Source: Oscillospiraceae bacterium (GTDB lineage: Bacteria; Bacillota; Clostridia; Oscillospirales; Ruminococcaceae). Taken from it: a stretch of 64,000 bases of DNA. Within the stretch, counting starts at the first letter, position 1. Each line of letters opens with the position of its first letter. The DNA lies in contig WRBI01000005.1 in the NCBI GenBank assembly GCA_009784625.1, positions 1 to 64,000 of the forward strand. The letters are read 5' to 3'. Below are positions 32,908 to 41,745 of the stretch, in pieces. Made by a program: the position numbers and the translations under genes. A model generated the notes under the pieces. It had not been told where the DNA came from and did no database searches. It saw only the letters and a list, made by a program, of their open reading frames with translations.

Positions 32908-34388
32908 CGCTCGAAGTTCTCGGCCACGACCACGCTTATGAAATGGAGTGCCTTGTCCGCCTGTTTTGTCCCGGAGCGTTGATTTCGGTTACGCAGACGC
33001 CGGGTGAGCCGGGGGAGGGGCGCATTACCACCCGGCTGGAACAAGACGGCGGGCGGGTAAAACTCAGCGCCGCGGTTTGTTTGGGCGGATACATGGGTGA
33101 AGCGGCCGACGTGGTGGACGCGGATATCCCCGAAAAAGGCTGGGAGGTTCAGCGCCGGTTGAGTGTTCTGTTGTTCGGCCTGCTCTGCGAGCAATCGGGA
33201 ATCCGCCCGCCCTGGGGGATTTTAACCGGGGTTCGGCCGGTCAACCTATGCCGAAAGCTGATGGCCCGCTTCGGCCTGCGTGCTGATCAGCTGGCCGGCA
33301 TACTCGCCCAAGACTACAAAGTCCTGCCCGAAAAAGCGGTGCTTGCACTGGGCATCTTACACACGCAAAACGACATCTTAGCAACAGGTAAGCCGCGGGA
33401 CTACAGCCTTTACGTGAGTATCCCGTTTTGCCCGACCCGCTGCCTCTACTGCTCGTTTGTCTCCCACGCCATCGACAAAGCGGCCAAACTGCTGCCCGAT
33501 TATCTGCGGCTGCTTGATGACGAACTCGCCGCCATCGGCGCGCTGGCCAAAAACCTCGGGCTGCGGCTGCGCAGCGTCTACATGGGCGGGGGGACGCCGA
33601 CCACGCTTACACCCGGCCAATTGCGGGGTTTGCTGAGCGCGGTTGCAAACAATTTCCCGGTTTCCGACGCGCAGGAATACACGGTCGAAGCCGGCCGCCC
33701 CGACTCGATCACCCGCGAAAAGCTCAGCGTGCTCAAAGACTTTGGGGTAAGCCGAATCAGCGTGAACCCCCAGGTTATGGACGATGAGATACTCAAATCC
33801 ATCGGGCGAAAGCACACATCCGCCCAAACGCTTGAAGCGATGGCTTTAGCCCGCGAAATTGGGTTTGAGAACATAAACATGGACTTGATCGCCGGCCTGC
33901 CCGGCCTGACACCCGAGCGCTTTGCGGATACGCTCAGCCGGGTGATCGCCCTGCGGCCGGAAAATTTGACCGTACACACACTGACCGTCAAGCGCTCATC
34001 CGACCTGCGGGCGAGAGAAGGTGCTTTCGCGCGGGAAGCCGATATCCACGGTCAGCTTGCTTTTGCCGGACAAGCACTTGGCAAAGCCGGTTACTTTCCG
34101 TATTACCTGTACCGGCAGCAGGGAACCCCCCACAACCTTGAAAACACCGGGTATTGCCTGCCCGGCAAAGAGGGGCTGTACAACATCCACAGCATGGAGG
34201 ACGCCCACACAATCCTGGCGGCCGGCGCGGGCGGGGTCACCAAACTTCGCGGTGAGCGGGACAAACTGGGGCGGGTGTTCAATTACAAGTACCCCTACGA
34301 GTATATCAGCGGGTTTGCGGATATGCTGGCCCGAAAGCAAGAGATGGCAGACTTTTTTAAAAAGGATGGTAAAATCGATGCAACCTAA
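32904..34388 (+). CDS. hemZ: HemZ-type radical SAM coproporphyrinogen III dehydrogenase
   Basis: 494 aa. The N-terminal about 165 residues are the HemZ-specific domain. The radical SAM core follows with YVSIPFCPTRCLYCSF (C-x3-C-x2-C), RSVYMGGGTPTTL and ENINMDLIAGLPG, and a HemN-like C-terminal domain with YYLYRQQGTPHNLEN. It performs oxygen-independent oxidation of coproporphyrinogen III or a related step. Overlaps both neighbours slightly (4 bp and 11 bp), implying translational coupling. Confidence 0.92.
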   Translation: MTLEVLGHDHAYEMECLVRLFCPGALISVTQTPGEPGEGRITTRLEQDGGRVKLSAAVCLGGYMGEAADVVDADIPEKGWEVQRRLSVLLFGLLCEQSGIRPPWGILTGVRPVNLCRKLMARFGLRADQLAGILAQDYKVLPEKAVLALGILHTQNDILATGKPRDYSLYVSIPFCPTRCLYCSFVSHAIDKAAKLLPDYLRLLDDELAAIGALAKNLGLRLRSVYMGGGTPTTLTPGQLRGLLSAVANNFPVSDAQEYTVEAGRPDSITREKLSVLKDFGVSRISVNPQVMDDEILKSIGRKHTSAQTLEAMALAREIGFENINMDLIAGLPGLTPERFADTLSRVIALRPENLTVHTLTVKRSSDLRAREGAFAREADIHGQLAFAGQALGKAGYFPYYLYRQQGTPHNLENTGYCLPGKEGLYNIHSMEDAHTILAAGAGGVTKLRGERDKLGRVFNYKYPYEYISGFADMLARKQEMADFFKKDGKIDAT

Positions 34389-35328
34389 ACAGTTCCTCGA
34401 AAAGAAGTACACCCCGCTCGAATTGTCCGGTATTGTGCAGATGGCCGAAAAAGACCCGTTGTCCCTGGTTGCCCGCTCGGAGGATTACTATCACCATCAG
34501 GTAGAGATGGCTATGCTGCGCATAAAAAAGAATATGCCAAACTACAAGTTTGTTCTGCTCTGCGGCCCTTCGGCATCCGGCAAAACGACCACCGCCTACA
34601 AACTTAAAGAAAGTTTGATTCAAAACGGGATGCGCGCCCGGGTAGTTTCGATGGATAATTTTTTCATCGGGCGGGAAAACTATCCCAAACTGCCGGATGG
34701 CTCACCGGATATGGAATCTGTTTATACACTCGACTTAAAGCTGCTCAACAAATGCTTTAACGAGCTGCAAACCACCGGCAAAAGCCTGCTGCCCAAATTC
34801 GACTTCGTAAGCCAGAAGTTAATCCTGGAGGCGCACCCGGTCGATATCACCGGCGGGGACGTACTGATCATGGAAGGGATTCACGCCCTAAACCCCGAAG
34901 TGCTCAGCGATATCCCAAACGAGAATGTCATGCGCATTTACGCCAGTGTCCGCTCAAAGTTTGTCAGCGGCGAAGAGGATATCCTCATCCCGAAAGATAT
35001 ACGGCTGATGCGAAGGCTTGTGCGGGACGACAAATTCCGCTCACTCTCGCCCATCGAGACGCTGAAAACCTGGGAAAACGTGCTGGACGGTGAGCGCAAG
35101 TACATCAACCCCTACCGCGACGATGTCGATATCAAGCTGGACAACACAATCGACTACGAAGTTTGTGTCTGGCGCTTTATGCTCCAAAACCAGCTGGACA
35201 TCGGCGGACCGGAGGGTTTTTGCGACTACCCGGCCATCTACCGCATCTTCAAGGGGCTCACGCGTTTCCCGAGCATTGACCCGGCCAGCATCCCGGCCGA
35301 CAGCCTTTTGCGCGAGTTTATTGGGTAA
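34378..35328 (+). CDS. Uridine-kinase-like nucleoside kinase
   Basis: The ORF track starts far too early, inside hemZ. The real start is ATG 34378 with AAAAAGGATGGT upstream; 316 aa. Walker A GPSASGKTTTAYKL lies at about residue 63, then VVSMDNFF and VLIMEGIHALNP, matching the phosphoribulokinase/uridine kinase fold. There is an extra N-terminal segment and a longer C-terminus than in Udk, as in the clostridial 'nucleoside kinase' family. Substrate not determinable. Confidence 0.85.
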   Translation: MQPKQFLEKKYTPLELSGIVQMAEKDPLSLVARSEDYYHHQVEMAMLRIKKNMPNYKFVLLCGPSASGKTTTAYKLKESLIQNGMRARVVSMDNFFIGRENYPKLPDGSPDMESVYTLDLKLLNKCFNELQTTGKSLLPKFDFVSQKLILEAHPVDITGGDVLIMEGIHALNPEVLSDIPNENVMRIYASVRSKFVSGEEDILIPKDIRLMRRLVRDDKFRSLSPIETLKTWENVLDGERKYINPYRDDVDIKLDNTIDYEVCVWRFMLQNQLDIGGPEGFCDYPAIYRIFKGLTRFPSIDPASIPADSLLREFIG

Positions 35329-35426
35329 TTTTGTTCAAACTTTAATCTTCCGTTCACGCTCGCGCAATGAATTTAGTCTATAGTTAACTTATTATAAACC
35401 GGCGACAACAACAAGGAGTGATAACC

Positions 35427-35840
35427 ATGAACACATTTGAAGAGCTTTTTGACGATCTGAAAGGCAAGGCAAAAACCGTTTACGGCACCGCGTCCAAGAT
35501 GACCAGCGACGCGGTGGATATCGGCAAAGTCCGCTACCAGATCAAGCAGACCCAGTGGGAGATCGAAAAGACCTACGCGAGAATCGGCGCGGTCGTCTAC
35601 GAATCCAAAAAAGGCGGAGAAAACCTGGACGATGTGATCGCGCTGGCCATTGCCGAAGTCGACGCCCACAACGAGCGGCTGGAAGAACTTGAGCGGCGTC
35701 TGCGCTCTTACAAGCGGGTGGACAAGTGCCCGGCCTGCGGAAAAGAAAATGACGTGGACGCGAGCTTTTGCTCCCGCTGCGGCGCGACTTTGGTGCGCGA
35801 ACAACCGGTAGAAGAACCCGAGAACGAGGGCGAAGAATAA
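35427..35840 (+). CDS. Helical protein with C-terminal zinc ribbon
   Basis: ATG at 35427 after AACAAGGAGTG; 137 aa. The N-terminal part is helical (FEELFDDLKGKAKTVYGTAS), followed by a charged coiled-coil-like region, then a zinc ribbon CPACGKENDVDASFCSRCGA near the C-terminus. Proteins of this layout are common in Ruminococcaceae and have no known function. A terminator follows. Confidence 0.75.
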   Translation: MNTFEELFDDLKGKAKTVYGTASKMTSDAVDIGKVRYQIKQTQWEIEKTYARIGAVVYESKKGGENLDDVIALAIAEVDAHNERLEELERRLRSYKRVDKCPACGKENDVDASFCSRCGATLVREQPVEEPENEGEE

Positions 35841-35856
35841 TTTTGGGACACGAATA

Positions 35857-35902
35857 CACAAGCGCGGACGGTAAGCCAAAGCGGCTCACGTCTGCGCTTG
35901 TA
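35857..35902 (+). terminator. Terminator-like hairpin
   Basis: ACAAGCGCgGACG...CGTCtGCGCTTGT stem after the zinc-ribbon gene; the T-tract is weak. Confidence 0.55.
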
Positions 35903-35954
35903 CGCATATTATAGTCAAAATCTGTATAAGTTGTCTTAGGTAGATTTATCGGTA

Positions 35955-36148
35955 TTATAGTGAACAAACACAAAAAAACAGAGCACTTTTGCGGCCTGTT
36001 TCGCGCTCCCGGCTTCAACAGGCGCTGTGCCGCCGGCAGTTGCAGGCGCGCATGGCGGCGGCATTAAGAAGCCTGCCTTCGCCGCCACCCTTGCCGGACA
36101 CAAAACATCCGCGCAAAGCCTGCTTCGTTTTTCAAGTTTGTCAACTAT
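35955..36148. repeat. Inverted-repeat element, family C copy 1
   Basis: Ends TTATAGTGAACAAAC and (inverted) GTTTGTCAACTATAA. The interior GCGGCCTGTTTCGCGCTCC...AAGCCTGCCTTCGCCGC closely matches copy 2 at 57253-57449. No ORF of its own. Confidence 0.7.
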
Positions 36149-36181
36149 AACTGCACAATTTCTCAGTTAGGAGTTGTTTGT

Positions 36182-37918
36182 GTGCCGCCTAAGACACAAG
36201 GGTTTATCAAGGGCGCCCTCATACTCACCGCCGCCGCCCTCACCGCCAAGATATTGGGTATGCTCTTTAAAATTCCGCTTCAAAACATTCTGGGCGCGGT
36301 GGGGATGAGCTACTTTAACGCGGCCTACAGCATCTTTACCCCAATCTACGCGCTGAGTGTATCCGGGCTTCCGGTTGCGGTGTCCAAGCTGGTGGCCGAG
36401 CAGTGCGCCCGCGGCGGATACCGTCAGGTGCGCAAGATCCGGCGGGTCAGTTTACTCTTGTTTTTAGCCTTTGGTCTGGGCGGCACGCTGCTGCTGATCT
36501 TGGGCGCACGTTTTTTTTCGTCCGCCATCGGGAATCCCGGCGCGGCGCTCAGTGTAGCGGCCATCGCGCCGTCCATCCTGTTCTGCTGCCTGATCTCCTC
36601 TTACCGTGGATATTACCAGGGGCTGGGAAATATGACGCCCACCGCCCTGTCCCAGGTGGTCGAGACCGCCGCCAAGCTGATCTGCGGGATCGCGCTCTCG
36701 CTCTATGTGTTAAATCGCGGGCTGAGCGAGTACGCCGCTTACAGTACCGTCTTTGGCCAGTTTGCACCCACCAGCCACCAGGCGCATCTTTTGGTCCTGC
36801 CCTGGGCGGCGGCGGGCGCGGTGCTCGGAGTAACGGCAAGCACGCTGGTCGGCGCGCTCTACCTCTTCTTCCGGCATTTGATCAAAGGGGATAAAATCGG
36901 AAGGGAGGCCATTGCAGCCGCTCCGCGCCCTGAGCCGGCCGGGAAGATTGCGTCCAGCCTGTTAAAAATCGCGCTGCCGGTCTGCCTTTCAGCCGCCTTT
37001 ACCCATCTGACCAACCTGATTGATTTGGCCACCATAATGAACCGCGTATCCGTTTCCCTTGCCAGGGACCCGGCCGCCATCATGCGAATGTACGCGGGGC
37101 TGCTGCCGGAAAGCGTCACACAGGCCGGTCTGCCCGCCTATCTTTACGGGATATTCGCCTACACGACCTCCCTTTATCACCTGCCCGCCGCCATCACCGT
37201 CACGCTGGGGGTGAGTGTTTTGCCCGCCATTTCGGCCAGGTGGGCGCTGGGTGACCGGGCTGAGATTGCCCGACAAGCGGCTTCAGTCATCAAGCTGGCC
37301 GGCCTGATCGCCATTCCGGCCGGGCTGGGGATGTTCGCGATGAGTGAGCCAATCCTCGCGCTCTTACTGCCCGCCCAGCTCCAGGACGTCGCCATTGCCG
37401 CCCCTGTACTGCGCGGGATGGGCCTTGCCGCCGTCTTGTTGGGTATAACCACTCCGATGGCCAGCATTTTCCAAGCGGTCGGCCGGGCGGATATCCCGCT
37501 CAAGCTGATTGCGGCGGGCGCGGTCATCAAGCTTTCGGCCAACTGGGTGCTGCTGGCCATCCCCGAGCTCAACGTGCGCGCGGCGGCTTATGGGACGATT
37601 CTTTGCTATGGGTTTGTGCTGATTGCCGGAAGTATATCGCTGAGCCGAGTGGTCGGCAGGCCGGTGGGCGTCGCAAAAAGCCTTATAAAGCCGCTCTTTT
37701 GTGGAATATTGTGTGCGCTTACGGCGAATACTGCTTACGGGTTACTCTCGAATGCGCTGAGCAGTCGCATTTCCGCTCTTATTGCAATCGGTACGGGAGC
37801 TGCAGTTTACGCCATTTTTGTGCTATTTATGAAGATAATCACTAAAAATGAGGCGATCTTATTGCCAAATGGGAAAAAAGTTGCGAAAATACTTGAAAAA
37901 CTCTCGCTTTTAGGGTAA
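36182..37918 (+). CDS. SpoVB/MurJ-like polysaccharide flippase (MATE/MOP superfamily)
   Basis: GTG start after TTAGGAGTTGTTTG; 578 aa with about 14 membrane helices. TAKILGMLFKIPLQNILGAVG at the N-terminus and ALSVSGLPVAVSKLVAE are typical of the SpoVB/YtgP group. These proteins move lipid-linked cell wall or spore cortex precursors across the membrane. Position directly upstream of the mazG-yab cluster matches Bacillus (spoVT-yabM-yabN order), so a YabM-type assignment is plausible. Confidence 0.85.
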   Translation: MPPKTQGFIKGALILTAAALTAKILGMLFKIPLQNILGAVGMSYFNAAYSIFTPIYALSVSGLPVAVSKLVAEQCARGGYRQVRKIRRVSLLLFLAFGLGGTLLLILGARFFSSAIGNPGAALSVAAIAPSILFCCLISSYRGYYQGLGNMTPTALSQVVETAAKLICGIALSLYVLNRGLSEYAAYSTVFGQFAPTSHQAHLLVLPWAAAGAVLGVTASTLVGALYLFFRHLIKGDKIGREAIAAAPRPEPAGKIASSLLKIALPVCLSAAFTHLTNLIDLATIMNRVSVSLARDPAAIMRMYAGLLPESVTQAGLPAYLYGIFAYTTSLYHLPAAITVTLGVSVLPAISARWALGDRAEIARQAASVIKLAGLIAIPAGLGMFAMSEPILALLLPAQLQDVAIAAPVLRGMGLAAVLLGITTPMASIFQAVGRADIPLKLIAAGAVIKLSANWVLLAIPELNVRAAAYGTILCYGFVLIAGSISLSRVVGRPVGVAKSLIKPLFCGILCALTANTAYGLLSNALSSRISALIAIGTGAAVYAIFVLFMKIITKNEAILLPNGKKVAKILEKLSLLG

Positions 37919-38006
37919 GATGAATCAGGTCAAAGCTTTGTGTTAAAGGCTTTTTGATGCTACGCGAATTCTGCTCAGACATTTTTGCAAGCGAAGGATG
38001 TGAGGC

Positions 38007-38795
38007 ATGAAATTTTTGCTGAAAGAGTGTTATGCAATCGAGGATTTGCTTTCGATTATGGAGCTGTTGCGCTCAGCCTGTCCTTGGGACAGGGAACAAA
38101 CGCACAAGAGTATCCGCAAAAACCTGATCGAAGAAACCTACGAGGCTGTCGAGGCCATTGATAACGACGATTACGTCCTGTTAAGGGAAGAGCTGGGTGA
38201 CTTACTGCTACAAATTGTGTTTCACACGCAGATCGAGAAAGAAGCCGGACACTTTGACTTTTCTGAGGTCTGCGACTTGGTCTGTAAAAAACTTGTCACC
38301 CGACACCCGCATATCTTTGCCGGCGTAAAGGCGGACAGCGCCGAACAGGTGTTAAACAACTGGGATGAGATCAAAAAAGAGGAAAAGGGGCGGGTGACGG
38401 CCGCTCAATCTTTGAACAGCGTACCCGCCGTGCTGCCCGCGCTTATGCGTGCGCAAAAAGTGCAGCAAAGGGCGGCAAAAGCGGGATTTGATTATCCTAA
38501 CGTCGAGATGGCTATGGCCGACCTGCAAAGCGAGGTTTCAGAAGTAAGCCAGGCGCTGCGCGAGCAAAACGCCGCCGCCATAGAAGAAGAATTGGGGGAC
38601 TTGCTTTTTTCGGTGGTCAACGTGGCTCGCTTTGTAGGCGTTGAAGCAGAAGAATCCTTAACCGCATCCTCCGGCAAATTTATCAGCCGCTTCAAACGAG
38701 TAGAGGATTTAGCATTAAAAAAAGGCATTAACATGCAAAAGGCGTCAATCGAAACCCTTGACTGCCTTTGGCGGGAAGCAAAGAAAGCAAAGTAA
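38007..38795 (+). CDS. mazG: Nucleoside triphosphate pyrophosphohydrolase MazG
   Basis: 262 aa; ATG with AAGGATGTGAGGC upstream. Two MazG domains: LRSACPWDREQTHKSIRKNL with EETYEAVEAID and REELGDLLLQIVFHTQ; and a second with LQSEVSEVSQAL and EEELGDLLFSVVNVARFVG. Hydrolyses non-canonical or excess NTPs. It lacks the N-terminal methyltransferase-like domain of Bacillus YabN. First gene of the conserved yab block; 29 bp to the HU gene. Confidence 0.95.
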   Translation: MKFLLKECYAIEDLLSIMELLRSACPWDREQTHKSIRKNLIEETYEAVEAIDNDDYVLLREELGDLLLQIVFHTQIEKEAGHFDFSEVCDLVCKKLVTRHPHIFAGVKADSAEQVLNNWDEIKKEEKGRVTAAQSLNSVPAVLPALMRAQKVQQRAAKAGFDYPNVEMAMADLQSEVSEVSQALREQNAAAIEEELGDLLFSVVNVARFVGVEAEESLTASSGKFISRFKRVEDLALKKGINMQKASIETLDCLWREAKKAK

Positions 38796-38824
38796 AGTAA
38801 AAAACTTTTGGAGGTAGAAAGAAC

Positions 38825-39103
38825 ATGACAAAGGCAGAACTGATTAGTGCGGTAGCAGAGAAAGCGGGCTTGACCAAAAAGGACAGTGACAAAGCCGTCA
38901 CCGCCGTAATCGACACAATCACCGAGACCCTTGTGGCGGGCGACAAAGTTTCTCTCGTTGGTTTTGGTACGTTTGAGGTAAAAGACCGTGCCGCCAGAAA
39001 AGGCATTAACCCGCGCACCAAAGAGCCAATGCCGATTCCCGCCAGCAAACTGCCCGCTTTCAAAGCCGGCAAAGCTCTTAAAGAAGCTGTTGGCGATAAA
39101 TAG
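38825..39103 (+). CDS. hup: HU-family nucleoid protein
   Basis: 92 aa. [20 protein letters not shown] at the start, [19 protein letters not shown] in the middle and [21 protein letters not shown] for the DNA-binding arm; all invariant HU features. GGAGGTAGAAAGAAC upstream of ATG. Non-specific DNA bending and compaction. Embedded between mazG and rqcP as in many Firmicutes. Confidence 0.97.
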   Translation: MTKAELISAVAEKAGLTKKDSDKAVTAVIDTITETLVAGDKVSLVGFGTFEVKDRAARKGINPRTKEPMPIPASKLPAFKAGKALKEAVGDK

Positions 39104-39107
39104 TTTT

Positions 39108-39194
39108 AGAACCTGTGTCTTCATAAACGAAGTGTACCAATACGGCGGAAAAGTGTTAACGCAGCAGTGCGCTGAATTATGAAGACAGGCTCTA
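39108..39194. repeat. Inverted-repeat element, family B (short copy)
   Basis: AGAACCTGTGTCTTCATAA at the left and TTATGAAGACAGGCTCT at the right, about 87 bp, five bases after the hup stop. Confidence 0.65.
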
Positions 39195-39267
39195 TATAAT
39201 ACTCTCGCAAACCGCCCGCGGCAAGCCGGCGGTTTGCTTATGCTTAAGCAGAGTTGAGGTGAAGAGA

Positions 39268-39513
39268 TTGCGTTTGGATAAATATCTGAAAGTTTCCCGT
39301 CTGATCAAGCGCCGTACAATCGCCAACGAGGCGTGCGATGCCGGCCGGGTTCTGGTAAACGACAAAATCGCGCGGGCTTCTTACGATGTCAAGGAGGGCG
39401 ACCGCATCGCAATCGGGATGGGCGGGCGTACGGTGGTTGTCAAGGTGCTCGAAGTCAAAGAGCATGTGGCCAAGGACGGCGCCCCCGGCCTGTACGAGGT
39501 GATTGAAGGGTAA
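39268..39513 (+). CDS. rqcP: S4-domain RNA-binding protein RqcP (YabO)
   Basis: TTG at 39268 (MRLDKYLKVSRLIKRRTIAN; 81 aa) fits the family N-terminus and has GAGGTGAAGAGA upstream; the listed GTG start adds three residues. The S4 domain covers nearly the whole protein (GRVLVNDKIARASYDVKEGD). RqcP binds the 50S-peptidyl-tRNA complex in ribosome-associated quality control with RqcH. Order mazG-hup-yabO-yabP-yabQ-divIC-yabR is the standard cluster. Confidence 0.92.
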   Translation: MRLDKYLKVSRLIKRRTIANEACDAGRVLVNDKIARASYDVKEGDRIAIGMGGRTVVVKVLEVKEHVAKDGAPGLYEVIEG

Positions 39514-39617
39514 GAAGACCGTTTCCGCAAGCGGCAAAAGTGTCGGTGGGCTCTGCTGGGGGTTAAAAGACAAAAATCGTGTGCTTCTATATATATTAAT
39601 AAAGGCGGAATTTATTT

Positions 39618-40043
39618 ATGTTATTTCAGCGACCATTAAAACAAGTCTGGACCCTGCTATTACTTGTTGTGATGATTTCATTAGGTGCTTGCAGTCAGAG
39701 TTCTGCAACATTTATGTCATTTTCTTTCAGTACAACAACACCAGCAGATTCAATCCGTGAAAAGATAATCTATATAAACAGTGATATAGATAGTTTGCAA
39801 TTAAACGCAAATTTGCAACTGGATTCTGGTAAGGTTAATGTTCAAGTATTAAGTATTGATGATGAGGAAGTTATTTGGAGTGATGATTACGAAAGTAATT
39901 CGAGCTTTATCATTGAGATGTCAAATTTAGAAGCCAACAGTGAATACTTAATAAGAATCAATGCGATTCAATCTCAAAGGGTACAGCTTAATATTACATC
40001 TGATTCTAAACTTGTAGAAGCAAGAGAAAAGCCCGACAGATAA
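39618..40043 (+). CDS. Small lipoprotein of unknown function, insertion in the yab cluster
   Basis: 141 aa. Signal peptide with lipobox (MISLGACSQ), then a Ser/Thr-rich linker and a beta-rich domain (IIYINSDIDSLQLNANLQLDSG). Visibly more AT-rich than its neighbours and followed by a TA-flanked MITE. It separates rqcP from yabP, which are normally adjacent, so it is probably a late insertion. Ribosome-binding site AAAGGCGGAATT is modest. No family recognised. Confidence 0.6.
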   Translation: MLFQRPLKQVWTLLLLVVMISLGACSQSSATFMSFSFSTTTPADSIREKIIYINSDIDSLQLNANLQLDSGKVNVQVLSIDDEEVIWSDDYESNSSFIIEMSNLEANSEYLIRINAIQSQRVQLNITSDSKLVEAREKPDR

Positions 40044-40153
40044 AGAGCAATCATAAAAACGGACACCCCGCAAGTGTTCGTTTTCCGCATTATTCCGTGA
40101 TTTCCCCAACGTGCACAGCCCCATCATTATTCGTGTTTTTTCTTACATCTATT

Positions 40154-40357
40154 TAGGGTGTGTTGACACAAATGGGAATGCAGGGATTTTGAGTGAATTT
40201 TCGAGCATTTCAAGGCGGAGGAGGAAGGAATACTATATGTATTCCCCTGAGACTCTTCGCTGTATGGGCGCTCATCGTCAGTACTTTGTAACGACAACGA
40301 AGAAAGGCTCAAAATTCACCAAAATACGGGCGTTCAGCTTTGTGTCAACACGCCCTA
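40154..40357. repeat. TA-flanked MITE, family A copy 1
   Basis: Ends GGGTGTGTTGACACAAA and (inverted) TTTGTGTCAACACGCCC, one mismatch, each flanked by TA as in IS630/Tc1-mariner insertions. The interior has the palindrome GAATACTATATGTATTC. Near-identical inverted copy at 43147-43350 and a shortened copy at 59913-60076. Confidence 0.85.
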
Positions 40358-40395
40358 GGTGTGTGCTGCCTGACGGCCAGGCAAACCCCACACCG

Positions 40396-40420
40396 GCCCG
40401 CCTGTGCAGGCGGGCTTTTT
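40396..40420 (+). terminator. Rho-independent terminator
   Basis: GCCCGCC-TGTGC-AGGCGGGC followed by TTTTT; lies in the 460-bp gap between the lipoprotein gene and yabP, most of which is the MITE. Confidence 0.8.
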
Positions 40421-40503
40421 GCGCCCGCCAAAAGCATACAAGCCCTAACCCAGGCATATATATAAGCAGATAGCTTATCGCGTTAAGGGAGGGCAAGGGG
40501 TGT

Positions 40504-40788
40504 ATGGCCGAAGAAAAAAAGGTCTTTAAACAAACGCACAACGTTATTGTCGAAAACCGCAAGAACATAACGGTCTCAGGAGTAATGGACATTGACAGCT
40601 TTGACGAGGAGAGCGTGATCCTCTTTACCGAGCTCGGGGAGCTGACCATAAAGGGCGTAAACCTGCATATCAACAAGATAGACGTAAACGCCGGCGACTT
40701 GACCATGGAAGGGGAAATCGAAAGCCTGAGCTATTCGGAAGACCGCCCACAAAAAGGCACCGGGCTGCTCTCCAGGCTGTTTCGGTAA
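40504..40788 (+). CDS. yabP: Sporulation protein YabP
   Basis: 94 aa. HNVIVENRKNITVSGVMDIDSFDEE and TKLGELTIKG-like strands match YabP (here FTELGELTIKGVNLHI), a small beta-sandwich protein needed for spore coat/cortex assembly with YabQ. ATG preceded by GGGAGGGCAAGGGGTGT. Fourteen bases before yabQ. Confidence 0.92.
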   Translation: MAEEKKVFKQTHNVIVENRKNITVSGVMDIDSFDEESVILFTELGELTIKGVNLHINKIDVNAGDLTMEGEIESLSYSEDRPQKGTGLLSRLFR

Positions 40789-40802
40789 GGGGCTGGGGGA
40801 GG

Positions 40803-41405
40803 GTGGGAATCTACTTAGCCGAGCAGACGATGCTCTTCTTCCAGTCGATTTTGCTGGGGGCCTTGTTCGGGATCGCGTATGACGCTTTGCGAATTACCCG
40901 GATCGCCATACCGACCGCGCGGTGGGTGGTCTCGGTTGAGGATGTGCTCTACTTTTTGCTCTGCGCGGTCAGCGCGTTCTTTTTTATCATGCGGACCAAT
41001 GACGGGCAGGTCAGGCTGTTTGTCTTGATCGGCGCGACGGTTGGCATGCTTCTTTACTTCAACTCGCTCAGTATACTGGTTATGGGGGTGAGCGAGGCGC
41101 TGATTCGCTTTGTAAAAGCGGTCATACGGCTGATCTGCCGCTGGATATTCCTGCCAATCTGGCGGTTGTTTTACGCAATCGTCAGCTTAATCATCCGCCC
41201 AATCGCTTATTTGGGTGGCTTGAGTAAAAAAACTGTACAAAGATGCAAAAATAGCTTGAAAAACAGGCGTGAAGTATTGTATAATCAGCTGAGAAGCGGT
41301 TTGTCGCGCAAAGCCACAAAACCGCGACCCCCGAAACATGGGAAAAGGCAAAGGAAATCACAGGCGGATGACAAAAAACACGGGAAAAAAGAAGGTCGGG
41401 CGTAA
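40803..41405 (+). CDS. yabQ: Spore cortex protein YabQ
   Basis: GTG start with GGGGGAGG upstream; 200 aa. At least three membrane helices at the N-terminal half, the first with QSILLGALFGIAYDALRI, the YabQ signature (Bacillus YabQ is needed for cortex formation). A strongly basic tail of about 60 residues follows. The 3' end overlaps divIC. Confidence 0.9.
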   Translation: MGIYLAEQTMLFFQSILLGALFGIAYDALRITRIAIPTARWVVSVEDVLYFLLCAVSAFFFIMRTNDGQVRLFVLIGATVGMLLYFNSLSILVMGVSEALIRFVKAVIRLICRWIFLPIWRLFYAIVSLIIRPIAYLGGLSKKTVQRCKNSLKNRREVLYNQLRSGLSRKATKPRPPKHGKRQRKSQADDKKHGKKEGRA

Positions 41406-41670
41406 GAGCTTAATGCTTAGGCTCTGTATCTTTGCGTTTGTTGTTTATGCGGTGGTGCTGCTCATTGATATGCAGATTGATATAGCCAACCGCAACCGTC
41501 AGCTCAACGAACTGGCCCAGCGGGTAGAAACACAGCGGATTTCAAACAAGGAACTTGAGCGCCAGCTGGCAATGGGGATGGATCAAGAGCACATCGAGCG
41601 GGTCGCGCGCGAGCGGCTTGGGTTTATTGCCCCGGACGAAACCGTATTTGTGGACGTCTCAGGCAGCTAA
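41368..41670 (+). CDS. divIC: Septum formation initiator DivIC/FtsB-type
   Basis: Short basic N-terminus, one membrane helix (LMLRLCIFAFVVYAVVLLID) and a coiled coil (IANRNRQLNELAQRVETQ), ending with RVARERLGFIAPDETVFVD, the DivIC/FtsB signature. I prefer ATG 41368 (100 aa) over the listed 41338, since AAAGGA is upstream; both overlap yabQ. Part of the FtsL-DivIB-DivIC division complex. Confidence 0.88.
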   Translation: MTKNTGKKKVGRKSLMLRLCIFAFVVYAVVLLIDMQIDIANRNRQLNELAQRVETQRISNKELERQLAMGMDQEHIERVARERLGFIAPDETVFVDVSGS

Positions 41671-41745
41671 CGAATGTATCCGAAGCATTGGATTGCTTTT
41701 TGATAAAAATTTTTGGGGTTGGCCCAAGGGGGAACACTTTTCAGT

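Noticed and set aside
40111-40473. 120-aa ORF upstream of yabP
   Set aside because: It is the translation of the MITE and the following terminator.
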